This document shows, in pieces, positions 25,324-34,495 of a stretch of 64,000 nt of DNA; within the stretch, counting starts at the first letter, position 1, and each line of letters begins with the position of its first letter. The notes below the pieces were generated by a model. The model ran no database searches. It was not told where the DNA came from and worked only from the letters and a program-made list of their open reading frames with translations. The position numbers and the translations under genes are program-made. This stretch comes from Alteriqipengyuania flavescens (GTDB lineage: Bacteria > Pseudomonadota > Alphaproteobacteria > Sphingomonadales > Sphingomonadaceae): positions 1,240,001 to 1,304,000 of the forward strand of contig NZ_CP129107.1 of the NCBI RefSeq assembly GCF_030406725.1, written 5' to 3'.

Positions 25324-27072
25324 TTACCGTCGATTCAGGAGGAGTTTGGAGCGCTCCCTGGTCCGCAAATCGCAGACAGAAATGGCAGAATTCTGGGCTT
25401 TCTCTCCGCCACTCTCGATATGAAGTGATGATTTCGGCCGTTTATTGGATCGCGGTTCTTTGCCAGTGGCGGGATTCTCGGGGGCGTCGGGTAGCTTCAC
25501 GCCAAACGCGCGAAGCGTGAAGGGCGCTATGATGCATTCGCTCAAGCGGCTCGCGAAGAACGCTGATGTCTGAAGATGTCGCTTACGCTTTTCCGCCACA
25601 TAGCGCCGGTCGAGGACTGCCAATTCGTCGCTCCAATCGTCGCGAGCAGCCAGTAGGGTCGTCGTGGCCGGAGTTTGTGTCCACGCCTCAGGCGAGAAGA
25701 AGGCCCTCGCCGCTGGGTTTTTGGCGGGGTCAAGGATCCCCGCTTCAGACAGTCGCTTGCTCTCCTTGCGGAAAGTGTCGACGTAGGATGCGCCGACCAA
25801 ACAGTACGCAAGCACGACCGCCAGCGGTTCATCCTGAGCGTCAGCATCCTCTGTCGTTTCGGCATCCGGAGAACCGTCAAAGACCGACCAGCCCGTCCTT
25901 TTCCTATGAAGGATCTCGTCGCTGGCGTGCTTGTGATCTTCTTCGCTGAGCCGCTTTGCAAGATGAGCCGCTGCACGACCCGGGTTGTGGTGCGCGATGA
26001 AATTGATGGCGAGGCGGAAGATTTTCGAGCGCAGTTCGTCATGCTCGGCAGAGCCCGCATGGTATCCAAACTTCTCCACTTTTCGATGACCCATCTCGCT
26101 GAAGAGATGCAGAACATATTGGAGGTCACTCCATCCTAAGAAGCGAGCCTCGGTCAGCTCTTTGTCGGGCTCGATGCCGCGACTTGCGATGGTCAATGAA
26201 TCCGAAAGTCCCGCGGTCACACCAGCATGCTGTTTGTGATCTGCAGGGCTCAGGATTTCAGGATGGGTTCTGGCGACTGAAACAAGCAGTGGACTCACCG
26301 ATGCGAAGAGACGAAGGCGGTCCTCGCGCCGTGCCTGCCTCAACATTTCACGCAGGTCGGTCAGTCCGACAAGACAGTCCATCCCGCGCTCGAGTTCGAA
26401 AAGATCCTCGGCGATATGGCGAACTACCGCGATAGGGTTTGCCGCTGTGGTTTTTATGCGGTTGCGCAAGTCATCGAAGGCCTCGCTTAACCGAAACGAT
26501 CGCGAGCTATCAGGGTAGAGATCGCAGAACCCGTCGAGATCCCGGATCCAGAGGCGATCGAACGAAGCTCTTCCTCGCCCTCCGTGGCGGTGATTGTCCC
26601 AGGCAAACAGATAGACCGCCTCGACATCTTCGAACGTCCAGCCTGCCACGTGGAGATAGGCGTCCTCTATTCCCGTGGACTGGTGCGACTGCGAGGCCAT
26701 TGCCATCTCCCGGCCCCGATCGAAAAGAAACGGATACCTGGCCGCAAGGTATGGTGTGATCTGCTCGCGAGAAGCGGGCATCGGTATCTGGTCAGGATTG
26801 GATGGGATGCCCATCCCATGAAGTCTGCAGCGCATCTGTTCGACAGCCGGATGCCCTGGGAACCAGATGTCGCGAAGTCCGGCCGGGCGCTGTGGGGTTA
26901 CGGATAAGGACTGCTGATTGCCGAATGCATTTTGGGTAAGCCGGTCGGCGTGTAAACGGGAGGACCCGTGACAAAGGTTCTGAGCGATCCAAAGGGACGC
27001 AGACGCAATAAGAGCGTAGGCACCTCCCTCGGTGCTGGACATCATCTCAGCGGTTACGGATGAGTCCTGCAT
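25324..27072 (-). CDS. Unknown 582-residue protein of the mobile element
   Basis: I do not recognise the family. The sequence is soluble-looking and mostly helical, with many Arg and Asp. It includes HVAGWTFEDVEAVYLFAWDN and a basic tail. It lies 3 bases after the 199-residue gene and before the parB-like gene, so it belongs to a four-gene leftward unit transcribed divergently from the relaxase. A role in replication, stability or transfer of the element is only a positional guess. Confidence 0.6.
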   Translation of the reverse strand: MQDSSVTAEMMSSTEGGAYALIASASLWIAQNLCHGSSRLHADRLTQNAFGNQQSLSVTPQRPAGLRDIWFPGHPAVEQMRCRLHGMGIPSNPDQIPMPASREQITPYLAARYPFLFDRGREMAMASQSHQSTGIEDAYLHVAGWTFEDVEAVYLFAWDNHRHGGRGRASFDRLWIRDLDGFCDLYPDSSRSFRLSEAFDDLRNRIKTTAANPIAVVRHIAEDLFELERGMDCLVGLTDLREMLRQARREDRLRLFASVSPLLVSVARTHPEILSPADHKQHAGVTAGLSDSLTIASRGIEPDKELTEARFLGWSDLQYVLHLFSEMGHRKVEKFGYHAGSAEHDELRSKIFRLAINFIAHHNPGRAAAHLAKRLSEEDHKHASDEILHRKRTGWSVFDGSPDAETTEDADAQDEPLAVVLAYCLVGASYVDTFRKESKRLSEAGILDPAKNPAARAFFSPEAWTQTPATTTLLAARDDWSDELAVLDRRYVAEKRKRHLQTSAFFASRLSECIIAPFTLRAFGVKLPDAPENPATGKEPRSNKRPKSSLHIESGGEKAQNSAISVCDLRTRERSKLLLNRR

Positions 27073-27075
27073 CAG

Positions 27076-27675
27076 TTATCGACCTGCGACAAAGCCGTCG
27101 AATTGGGCTTTCAGTTCGTCGCGCCGGGACTTAAACCGATTAAGCACCTCTTGATTGGGCATGGTCCCGTCGAACAGATCCTTCGCCAGCTTTTCAGCGG
27201 CATCGCGAACCGACTTTGCGAGCGGGATCAATATCGAGATTTCCTCTATTGCCGCGTGCAGACCACAGGGCGGGATCTTGAACCGGGGGTGGTAGTCAAG
27301 GATCTTTCGGGCTTCTTCCCAGGATGTGGGACGAAGATCAGCAGATACCCCGGCGAGCAATGTCTCTTGAAGCTCCGACAGCCCTTCGTGGTCAGAACTT
27401 TCGGCGCATTCGGTCCACCATGAGAGAACAAGTTCCCAATTTCTGACGAGCCTTAGCAGTCCGTGGTGCTCTGCCTGATAATAGCGGGCCATGTACCAAC
27501 GCCACTGGCCGTACTGGCCATCGAACTTCGATCGCAGGGCGGCTTCTTCCATAGAGCGACCATCCGCTTTCGCAATTTCGATACGCGACCTTAGATCGTT
27601 CAACACGTCGGCAATGAGGTCTGGATCACTGATTTCAACAACGGTTCCATCGGGTTGCTCCCATTCGAACTTCAT
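27076..27675 (-). CDS. Unknown 199-residue protein of the mobile element
   Basis: The N terminus reads MKFEWEQPDGTVVEISDPD, followed by long charged helices, including YGQWRWYMARYY. No signal peptide or membrane span is visible. It overlaps the upstream gene by 4 bases (ATGA at 27672-27675) and is 3 bases from the downstream one, so the three are likely translated together. I cannot name a family. Confidence 0.6.
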   Translation of the reverse strand: MKFEWEQPDGTVVEISDPDLIADVLNDLRSRIEIAKADGRSMEEAALRSKFDGQYGQWRWYMARYYQAEHHGLLRLVRNWELVLSWWTECAESSDHEGLSELQETLLAGVSADLRPTSWEEARKILDYHPRFKIPPCGLHAAIEEISILIPLAKSVRDAAEKLAKDLFDGTMPNQEVLNRFKSRRDELKAQFDGFVAGR

Positions 27676-28307
27676 CGCGGCAGCTCCCGGTACCGGGTGT
27701 TAGCTCCGAAATCTCGAAGCCATTCGAATGCCGTCCGCCGGTTGGGCACAGCTGGAAACGGTATGCGATGATACGCACAGGTAACCCTGATTTGGCGCAT
27801 CTGGTTCTGCGAAGGTGGCCGAGTTTCGAGCTTCTCCAAATCCTCTGCGGTCATATCTTCGAGATAGGGCCTAGTTCGGTCCATGTACGCGTCGAAGCCG
27901 CGTCGCCATTCGGCGTATCTGCCGAATTCATCGAGCCGACCTGGCACCAGTTCCACCAACTTAAGAAGAACGGTGCCCATGGTCTCGTCCTCGTCCTCGT
28001 CGTCGTCGTCATCGCCTTCAATGCTGGACGCTTCCTCCAGAATTGCTTTCATCTGCTCCACGGTCATCGAAAGGAGACCGTCTATGGCGCGGGCGTGGTG
28101 AGCGTTCAGTTTGTACGCGCACAGCACCGCGCCGAGGGTAATCTGGTGATGCACATCGTGAGGATCCCGGAACCTTGTCTCGCCAGGCGTGATGATCGGA
28201 CCTGCCAGGCGAGCTTCGGTGTTGGCAAGGAGGGTGAGCGTGCGATCCAGCTGAGACGCGAGCTGCTCAAGGTCGTTGCCCGAGGCGTGAGTGAATTTCT
28301 GTTCCAT
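27672..28307 (-). CDS. Unknown acidic protein, first gene of the ParB-like operon
   Basis: The protein is 211 residues from the ATG at 28307 (MEQKFTHASGND). The frame extends to 28421 but that part looks non-coding. A strongly acidic run (GDDDDDEDEDET) lies near residues 100-112. It is divergent from the relaxase gene, with about 220 bases between starts. The family is unknown. Confidence 0.58.
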   Translation of the reverse strand: MEQKFTHASGNDLEQLASQLDRTLTLLANTEARLAGPIITPGETRFRDPHDVHHQITLGAVLCAYKLNAHHARAIDGLLSMTVEQMKAILEEASSIEGDDDDDEDEDETMGTVLLKLVELVPGRLDEFGRYAEWRRGFDAYMDRTRPYLEDMTAEDLEKLETRPPSQNQMRQIRVTCAYHRIPFPAVPNRRTAFEWLRDFGANTRYRELPR

Positions 28308-28527
28308 CGACCAGTTATATTGCGATTTTCGCAGAAACCCAAGCTGGTCACCCGAAGAGGGACAAATTGTGCAGCCAGTTAAGGAAAAGCGGATTGCAAC
28401 GCGGATAGTCATTGCGGACAATCAGCAACCCAGCACAGTCGACATAAGGATGAAGTTGGGGCGGTACGCGAAATAATGTTTGCCAGTTAAGCCAGCTTCG
28501 CCCGCCCCGTTTGCAAAGACCGCCCCC
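28308..28527. promoter_or_regulatory. Divergent region next to the relaxase, possible oriT
   Basis: These bases separate the leftward ParB-like operon from the rightward relaxase gene. In mobilisable elements the transfer origin usually lies beside the relaxase gene. The motif GCCAGTTAAG occurs twice here in direct orientation (near 28374 and 28482), and a related CCAGTTATA occurs near 28312. I see no clear nic site; this is an inference from position. Confidence 0.3.
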
Positions 28528-30753
28528 ATGAAGATCAAGCCCGATCGCCAATGCGGATATGTCGAACCAGGTTCGGCGCATGTCGCCAGTCTCCTGCGCA
28601 TCTCGAGGAACCCCTGGCTCAGGCTTGAACTGCAGGCACAGCAAGAAAGGCAGCGCGCGGCGTGGAGCGAGGCGCAGCACGTAAAGTCAATCCAGAGGCT
28701 CGAGCGTGAGGCGGAAATACGCCAGCGCGGGCGAGATCGTGACCTGTTCTGGTTCAGGACCAAGGCCAGGAACTGGGGCGAAGAACAACGAAAGGACTAC
28801 AAGTCCAGCTCTTCGTCACGTGCGGTCCGCATCGGAACCAGCAGGGGCTGGATGCCTCGCTACTCGACACCGGTCCGGACGAGTGACGGACTGCTCTTCC
28901 CGTTCCAGAGGACGGTTTATCGCAACGCCAAGACGAGCAAGCTGGGGGCAGCAAAAGACCTGGTCCGCTACGGGGCCGAGGGAGCCCACGAGTTCGAGAG
29001 CGGGGCGCTGGCCTTCTTCAGCTCGGTCGGTCTCACAGTAGAGGAGGCGGCGGAAGCCTTCGACCAGTTAGAGCGCGTCAATCGGTCGGCGGCGGGAAAC
29101 GCGAAGGTCGTGCACCACATGATTATCCAGTCGCTGCACGAGCTTTCTCCGGAAGAGCAGTGGGCCATGTTGCTGCGCTATTGCGAGCAAGTTTTCAGCA
29201 GCCAGGATCTCCCTTACTCCGTCTGCCTCCACCCGCCGTCGGAGGACGGCGACCAGCGCAATTGGCATGCGCATGTGGTGTTTTCTTATCGGCCGATGGT
29301 ACGCACCGATCAGGCAGAGTGGCAAATCGGCCGAGCGCTGCGCAGTGACCTAGACTGCCCGGAACAGTGGACGCGGATGCGGTTTCTGCTGGCCGAGGAA
29401 CTGAACCACACCTGCGAGATGTATGGCGTGAACAAGCGTTACACGCACCTAAGCTACGCGGCGGCCGGAATGGATTACATCCCTCAAGTCCATCTGGGTG
29501 CCGGGCTAACCGCCAAAGTTAGGCGCGGTGAGAAGGTTGCGATGAACGAGCAGAACCATGGGGCGGTGGCGCGCAATTCGGCGCTGCAGTGCGTGCGAGA
29601 ACTGCGTCGCGCCCTGCAAGCCACGGTCGCTAACGTATTGGAATACGTTCGAAAGGAGCGCGACGCAGATCTCGCAGCTATTTCGGTTTCCCGCCCGGGG
29701 TCGATGCAATCTGCCACGTCGATCGACATCCGCGGGATAACACTGCCATCCACCCCGGAATTGCTTTCCAAGCATGGCGGCCTTCGAGAAGATGTGATCC
29801 CGGCAAACGACACCGAAGCGGTGTTTGGGCGCAGCTCGAACTTGCCCGCCGAGGTGATCGCGCCAAAGCTCCCTGATCCATTGCCGGTGGCGGATAGCTG
29901 GATCGGCACTGGCTTCGATCTGGAGCTGTTTCCACCCGTGAAATTGCCGGAGCCCCCATCGAACCCGGCGATAGAACCGGAGATCGCTGCGCACACAGCG
30001 CCGGTAGTGCCGCAGCCGCTGGCTGCTGACGCGGACGTAGAATCTGTAGGGATAATGCCGCCGAAGGCGCCGATTGTGCCGGCTGACCTTTCCGCGGGTG
30101 AGGAAGCAGAAGCACTTTCCGAATGGCTTTTGGGTCCGGCGGGGAAAGCCCCGCCTGCAATCCCCGCGCCGGTGGAAGACATCGATCATCTGTTCTCCGA
30201 TCGACGGCAGCTGCCAACGTTTGTAACTCCCAGACAACCGGAGCCCATCAAGCCGGTGTCAGATGAGTCAGGCGACCGGGCGGTCCATAGCAGAAGCCTC
30301 GCTTCCGATCGTTCACCGCAGCTTCCTCACCCGCTCGCGAGCGAAGCGCAAACGCCACCAAGGTCATATCGGCTCTCGGCCTTCGATGGCCGCGCACCGA
30401 GAATTGTCGAACCGCTGGACAATCTTTCCGCTTCCGAACTCGCCAACATCGGAGCGGTCGCGCTGCCTTTACCGGAAGGGGCGGATGACTCGAAGAAGAT
30501 GTCGGGCGACTTTAGTACGCTAAACTCTTCCCATTCTGTGGCCCAATCCGGGCCGAAGATGCCGGATGCCAATTTCAGTCTTTTTGCTCCGACGGAACCG
30601 GGCCTAGGTGAAAACGAACCAAGGTCGCGCATTGGCAAGCAGCGGCAGAATGAGGAAGATGAGGGGACCGAACAGTCGCCTAAAAAAACCGATCCTGGGT
30701 TTGCTACAGCGCAGGCGCAGGTATCGATGTCGGGTAAGCTTTTTGGCGAATGA
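28528..30753 (+). CDS. MobA/MobL-type relaxase
   Basis: The protein is 741 residues from the ATG at 28528; a TTG 48 bases upstream is the alternative. The relaxase domain is in the first half. It includes YGAEGAHEFESG, KVVHHMIIQSLHELSPEEQ and the metal-binding histidine motif in QRNWHAHVVFSYRP, which matches the MobA/MobL pattern. The second half is Pro/Ala/Ser-rich and probably disordered, without a helicase or primase motif that I can see. It should nick oriT and pilot mobilisation using another element's conjugation apparatus. No type IV secretion genes are in the window. Confidence 0.75.
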   Translation: MKIKPDRQCGYVEPGSAHVASLLRISRNPWLRLELQAQQERQRAAWSEAQHVKSIQRLEREAEIRQRGRDRDLFWFRTKARNWGEEQRKDYKSSSSSRAVRIGTSRGWMPRYSTPVRTSDGLLFPFQRTVYRNAKTSKLGAAKDLVRYGAEGAHEFESGALAFFSSVGLTVEEAAEAFDQLERVNRSAAGNAKVVHHMIIQSLHELSPEEQWAMLLRYCEQVFSSQDLPYSVCLHPPSEDGDQRNWHAHVVFSYRPMVRTDQAEWQIGRALRSDLDCPEQWTRMRFLLAEELNHTCEMYGVNKRYTHLSYAAAGMDYIPQVHLGAGLTAKVRRGEKVAMNEQNHGAVARNSALQCVRELRRALQATVANVLEYVRKERDADLAAISVSRPGSMQSATSIDIRGITLPSTPELLSKHGGLREDVIPANDTEAVFGRSSNLPAEVIAPKLPDPLPVADSWIGTGFDLELFPPVKLPEPPSNPAIEPEIAAHTAPVVPQPLAADADVESVGIMPPKAPIVPADLSAGEEAEALSEWLLGPAGKAPPAIPAPVEDIDHLFSDRRQLPTFVTPRQPEPIKPVSDESGDRAVHSRSLASDRSPQLPHPLASEAQTPPRSYRLSAFDGRAPRIVEPLDNLSASELANIGAVALPLPEGADDSKKMSGDFSTLNSSHSVAQSGPKMPDANFSLFAPTEPGLGENEPRSRIGKQRQNEEDEGTEQSPKKTDPGFATAQAQVSMSGKLFGE

Positions 30754-31015
30754 CTGGTAGTGGGCCGGTAGCGGACTGTCGGCTTCAGACGCGATTGTAG
30801 CCAAAGCCGACCTTCACCTGGCTCACGGGTATGATCAGAGCGAATGCGGTTCACCGATTATGACCTACCTACATGGTCTCGGGACCCTAAATTCTGTCCG
30901 AGCGTCTTTCATCCTAGGTTGCGACCGCTTTCTGCTCATTGCGTGGGTTTGCAGAACACCAAAGACTGTTGTGAGCATTGAATTGCTGATCTAACCACAC
31001 GCTCACGGGAGACGG

Positions 31016-31738
31016 ATGCTGCACGATTGGTTGCCCTATTGCGGAAAAGCTCCAGATCCTGGGGGCTGGTTAACCAATTGGAATTTCGCACCCGAATTGG
31101 TCGCCTGCCTTCTGGTCGTGGTAGGGGGCGCATATTGGCAACGCGAAAGTCTGAGAGCCACGCCGACATACGCACTCCTGATCGTCTTCTGCCTTCTCTA
31201 CATCAGCCCCTTCTGCGCGCTCGGATCCGCATTGTTCACAGTCCGCATCATCCACGATGTCATACTCGCAGCGGTCTTCGCCCCACTGCTCATTGCGGCC
31301 TTTCGGCTCGAGGACAAGAGCTTGCCCGGGACGTTGACCGTATGGACTGCGGTACATGCCATCACCTTCTGGGCTTGGCATGCACCTCCATTGTACGAAC
31401 TGGCGATGAGTAGCGACGCGGTTTTCTGGCTCATGCAGATCAGCATTGTCGCCACGGCAGCAGCATGGTGGGTCAAGGTCATTCGATCGCCGGCTCCAGC
31501 TGCCGCGACAGGGCTGTTGGCGACGATGGTCGCGATGGGGGCACTTGGCGCGCTACTTACCTTTGCGCACCGTGCGTATTATGCGCCACATTGGCTAACG
31601 ACCCGCTTGTGGGGTCTCTCGCCGATGGAGGATCAGCAAATTGCGGGTATCGTTATGTGGGCCCCCGCGAGCTTGGTCTATCTAATCGCTGCATTGACGA
31701 TACTCTATCGATCGCTTGGTAGCAGAGCGGCCGCATGA
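31016..31738 (+). CDS. CtaG-like cytochrome c oxidase assembly protein (caa3 type)
   Basis: This 240-residue membrane protein has about six hydrophobic spans and the CtaG/caa3 family features: histidines in RIIHDVILAAVFAPLL and in HAITFWAWHAPPLYELA, and a late MEDQQIAGIVMW segment. This family aids copper assembly of caa3-type oxidases, which matches the coxB/ctaD genes 2 kb downstream. The gene overlaps the cytochrome b561 gene by 4 bases. Confidence 0.82.
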   Translation: MLHDWLPYCGKAPDPGGWLTNWNFAPELVACLLVVVGGAYWQRESLRATPTYALLIVFCLLYISPFCALGSALFTVRIIHDVILAAVFAPLLIAAFRLEDKSLPGTLTVWTAVHAITFWAWHAPPLYELAMSSDAVFWLMQISIVATAAAWWVKVIRSPAPAAATGLLATMVAMGALGALLTFAHRAYYAPHWLTTRLWGLSPMEDQQIAGIVMWAPASLVYLIAALTILYRSLGSRAAA

Positions 31739-32385
31739 GGCTTCATGACCTTATCCGAAGATGGGCGGTCAGTTATACCGAGCATGGGAAGTATTCTCCG
31801 GTCGGTGTCTGGTTTCACTGGATAATGGCAGGGTTGGTTCTCTTTCAACTCGGCTCAGGTTGGATGATGTCGCGCTATCCCGTCGGGGCAAGCAAGCTTG
31901 CCACCTACGAATTGCATAGCGAGCTGGGGCTGACCATCCTGTTCCTCGCCATCTTAAGGTTTGGCTGGCGGCTTTTTGTCCCCGATCCGGTCAACGACGC
32001 CGATGCGCCAGTCTGGCAGCGGACGGCAGCACATATCACACAGTACCTTTTCTATGGCCTGTTCGCGCTACTTCCGCTGAGCGGATGGGCGATGTGGTCG
32101 GCGATACAGCCGGTGCAGCCTCTGCGGCTTGCCGGATTGGTCGCTATACCACCGATGCCCTTTCATACACTCTCCCCAGCGTGGCAGTATCAGGTACTAG
32201 ACTGGGCGGAGAGCCTTCATGTGCTAGGCGTGATCGGCCTCACATTGCTGGTGCCGCTGCATGTCATTGCGGCATTGAAACACCATTTCTGGGATCGCGA
32301 TGATACAGTCAGGGGCATTCTTCCGGAAATCCGAGACGACGAGACGGCTCCGGACCATACGCAATATACGCCGCGAGTGGGCTGA
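31735..32385 (+). CDS. Cytochrome b561 family protein
   Basis: This 216-residue diheme membrane protein begins YSPVGVWFHWIMAGLVLFQ. The second set of haem histidines is in ELHSELGLTILFLAILRFGWR, and another in LHVLGVIGLTLLVPLHVIAALKHHF, fitting a four-helix b561. It probably passes electrons between quinol and periplasmic carriers next to the oxidase. Its start overlaps ctaG by 4 bases. Its 3' end overlaps the convergent cytochrome c gene by 77 bases. Confidence 0.85.
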   Translation: MRLHDLIRRWAVSYTEHGKYSPVGVWFHWIMAGLVLFQLGSGWMMSRYPVGASKLATYELHSELGLTILFLAILRFGWRLFVPDPVNDADAPVWQRTAAHITQYLFYGLFALLPLSGWAMWSAIQPVQPLRLAGLVAIPPMPFHTLSPAWQYQVLDWAESLHVLGVIGLTLLVPLHVIAALKHHFWDRDDTVRGILPEIRDDETAPDHTQYTPRVG

Positions 32386-33010
32386 TTTCGCTCTCTTGCA
32401 GCTTGCTGGCCGCATCCTGCATGACGTTTAGTGCATCGCCGTATCGCCCACCGTTGCGCCAGCGGCGCAATTGTTCGGCGTGGTACTCAGCGCTTTGACC
32501 GATCAGGGGTGGGTTGCCGCCACCCGAGCCCAGACCGGTTTCCCCATGGCAAGATGCGCAGGACGATAGAGCGCGTTCGGGTAAGCCTGCATGGTAGATC
32601 TCGTATGCTTTCGCGATTTCGCACGAGGGTTCAGTCAAAGTCGTGCTTCCCCCCATGCCCTCCGGAAAGTCCATGGCCGCGTAGTAGGCTGACACAGCCA
32701 ACCGCTCCTCGGAATTTAGTCGACCTGCAAGCCAAGTCATTTGGGGATGGCTACGTTGGCCGTCCGCGTAAAAGCCCAGCTGCCGCACAAGATATCCCGT
32801 ATCCATGCCCGCTATTCTCGGCACCAACGCTCCGTCGCCGCCGCCGTCCAGCCCATGACAAGTGTGGCAAGCGGCCTGCGGACCCGCGTCCCCGCCTGAT
32901 AAGGCAATCAATTCGCCGGTGTCGTCGAATGGATCGTCGATCGGGGCAGGAGTGCATGACGCCAGCGCCATAGCAAAGGCGGCGACGGACAGGTTAGAGC
33001 GGAAAAGCAT
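32309..33010 (-). CDS. Diheme cytochrome c lipoprotein
   Basis: This 233-residue protein has a lipobox (MALASCTPA) and two haem c motifs, CHTCH and CASCH, each followed by a class I cytochrome c domain of the c553/c4 type. The start at 33010 gives the signal peptide MLFRSNLSVAAFAM. It is the only minus-strand gene in the oxidase cluster; it diverges from the monoheme cytochrome gene with 38 bases between starts. It likely donates electrons to the oxidase. Confidence 0.83.
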   Translation of the reverse strand: MLFRSNLSVAAFAMALASCTPAPIDDPFDDTGELIALSGGDAGPQAACHTCHGLDGGGDGALVPRIAGMDTGYLVRQLGFYADGQRSHPQMTWLAGRLNSEERLAVSAYYAAMDFPEGMGGSTTLTEPSCEIAKAYEIYHAGLPERALSSCASCHGETGLGSGGGNPPLIGQSAEYHAEQLRRWRNGGRYGDALNVMQDAASKLQESEISPLAAYIAYGPEPSRRLGFPEECP

Positions 33011-33048
33011 CGTCTGGCGGGAACGAAGCGTGCAATTGTCCGGTTCCC

Positions 33049-33456
33049 ATGGGAATGGGGAGTGTGGAGCATCGGAATTGGAAAGCCATCGTGACCGGCG
33101 TAGCTTTAGCCGCTTGTGCACCGCTTGCCGCATGCAAGGACCCGGTCGAGACGCGGCGAGAGCCGGCTACCGGACCGAAGGATCGCGGCTTAATAGCAAT
33201 CAAGCGCGCAGGCTGTGGATCTTGCCACGAAATCCCCGGGCTGGACTGGCCATCCGGGCGATTGGGACCATCGCTTGATGGCTTCGACGATGTCGGCTTG
33301 ATAGCTGGCCAATTGCCGAACCGGCCGGACGTATTGGCGGCCTTCATCCGCAACGCACCTTCCGTGAAGGAGGGCTCTTCCATGCCGCCAATGCCAATTA
33401 GCGAGGCTGAGGCGGCAGATATCGCAGCCTATTTGTATGGTCTCGACCATGATTGA
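33049..33456 (+). CDS. Monoheme cytochrome c lipoprotein
   Basis: This 135-residue protein has a lipoprotein-like signal (ALAACAPLAACKD) and one haem motif, CGSCH. The probable axial methionine is in SSMPPMPISEAEA. The C-terminal helix EAADIAAYLYGL is typical of cytochrome c. It overlaps the coxB start, by 8 or 20 bases depending on the ATG chosen. It is probably a subunit or electron donor of the caa3-like oxidase. Confidence 0.83.
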   Translation: MGMGSVEHRNWKAIVTGVALAACAPLAACKDPVETRREPATGPKDRGLIAIKRAGCGSCHEIPGLDWPSGRLGPSLDGFDDVGLIAGQLPNRPDVLAAFIRNAPSVKEGSSMPPMPISEAEAADIAAYLYGLDHD

Positions 33457-34495
33457 CGCACTTTGGGGTTGGCCACCTCCGGTACTCGACCCGGCAGGTC
33501 CGTATTCAGGCAAAGTTACAACCCTGGCCTGGTCGCTTTTCGGTTTGGGCGCTTTCGTCACATTGGTCGTGGTGTTTGCTCTTTGGGTCGCCATCAAGGG
33601 ACCAAACAAGTGGAAGGCGAAGCTCGGAGGCGAACGCGCGATCTGGCTCGGCGGGGTGGCCTTTCCGGGCGTCGTATTGACCGCGCTACTGGTGTGGGGA
33701 CTCACACTTACGGCCAGCCTGACAGAGCCGATCCACGGGGACGAGATGCGTATTCGCGTCACCGGCGAAATGTGGTGGTTCCGTGTGCAGTATCTGGACC
33801 CATCGGGCGCGGTTGTGATGGAAGATGCTAACGAGATTCACATTCCTGTTGGACGTCCGGTGGTGCTCGAATTGGAATCCGCCGATGTGATCCACAGCTT
33901 CTGGGTGCCGCATCTATCGGGAAAGAAGGACATGATTCCCGGGCGCCGCACTCTACTGAGGATCGAAGCAGATCGCGCAGGAGAGTTCGGCGGGGTGTGC
34001 GCGGAGTATTGTGGGCGGCAACATGCGCTGATGGGCTTCGTTGCTGTTGCACATGAGGACGGCAATTTTCGCGAATGGTATGCCGAGCGGACTAAGCGTC
34101 TCGTTTCGGCGGGGCGCGGCATAACCACGCCAAAAGAACCCCTATCCGCCTCAATGACGGTCGCTTCGGAGCAGTCAGCAGTCTCGCGTCCGGTTGCAGG
34201 CGCTGACGCAAATTCTGGTCAGCTGTCCGGGCAGGAACTGTTCATGCAGTCTGGGTGTGCTGCGTGCCACCGGGTTGCGGGTACGGAGGCGAACGGTCTC
34301 GCTGGTCCGGATCTCACCCATGTCGGATCGCGCCGCACGCTGGGTGCGGGTATATTGCCCAATAATCGCGGCACCCTCATTGGCTGGATCGGCGACAGCC
34401 AATCGCTCAAACCCGGAAACCGCATGCCGAGCTATGACATGCTCAATGCCGAAGAGCTCGAAGCTATCGCTATCTGGTTAGAGCAGCAGAAATGA
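33437..34495 (+). CDS. ctaC: Cytochrome c oxidase subunit II with fused cytochrome c domain
   Basis: This 352-residue protein starts with two membrane spans. The CuA domain carries EMWWFRVQY, the ligand His in SADVIHSFWVPHL and the CAEYCGRQHALM ligand loop. A C-terminal cytochrome c domain follows, with CAACH and an axial Met in GNRMPSYDM. This layout defines a caa3-type subunit II. ATGs at 33437 and 33449 are both possible starts. It overlaps the subunit I gene by 4 bases. Confidence 0.92.
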   Translation: MVSTMIDALWGWPPPVLDPAGPYSGKVTTLAWSLFGLGAFVTLVVVFALWVAIKGPNKWKAKLGGERAIWLGGVAFPGVVLTALLVWGLTLTASLTEPIHGDEMRIRVTGEMWWFRVQYLDPSGAVVMEDANEIHIPVGRPVVLELESADVIHSFWVPHLSGKKDMIPGRRTLLRIEADRAGEFGGVCAEYCGRQHALMGFVAVAHEDGNFREWYAERTKRLVSAGRGITTPKEPLSASMTVASEQSAVSRPVAGADANSGQLSGQELFMQSGCAACHRVAGTEANGLAGPDLTHVGSRRTLGAGILPNNRGTLIGWIGDSQSLKPGNRMPSYDMLNAEELEAIAIWLEQQK

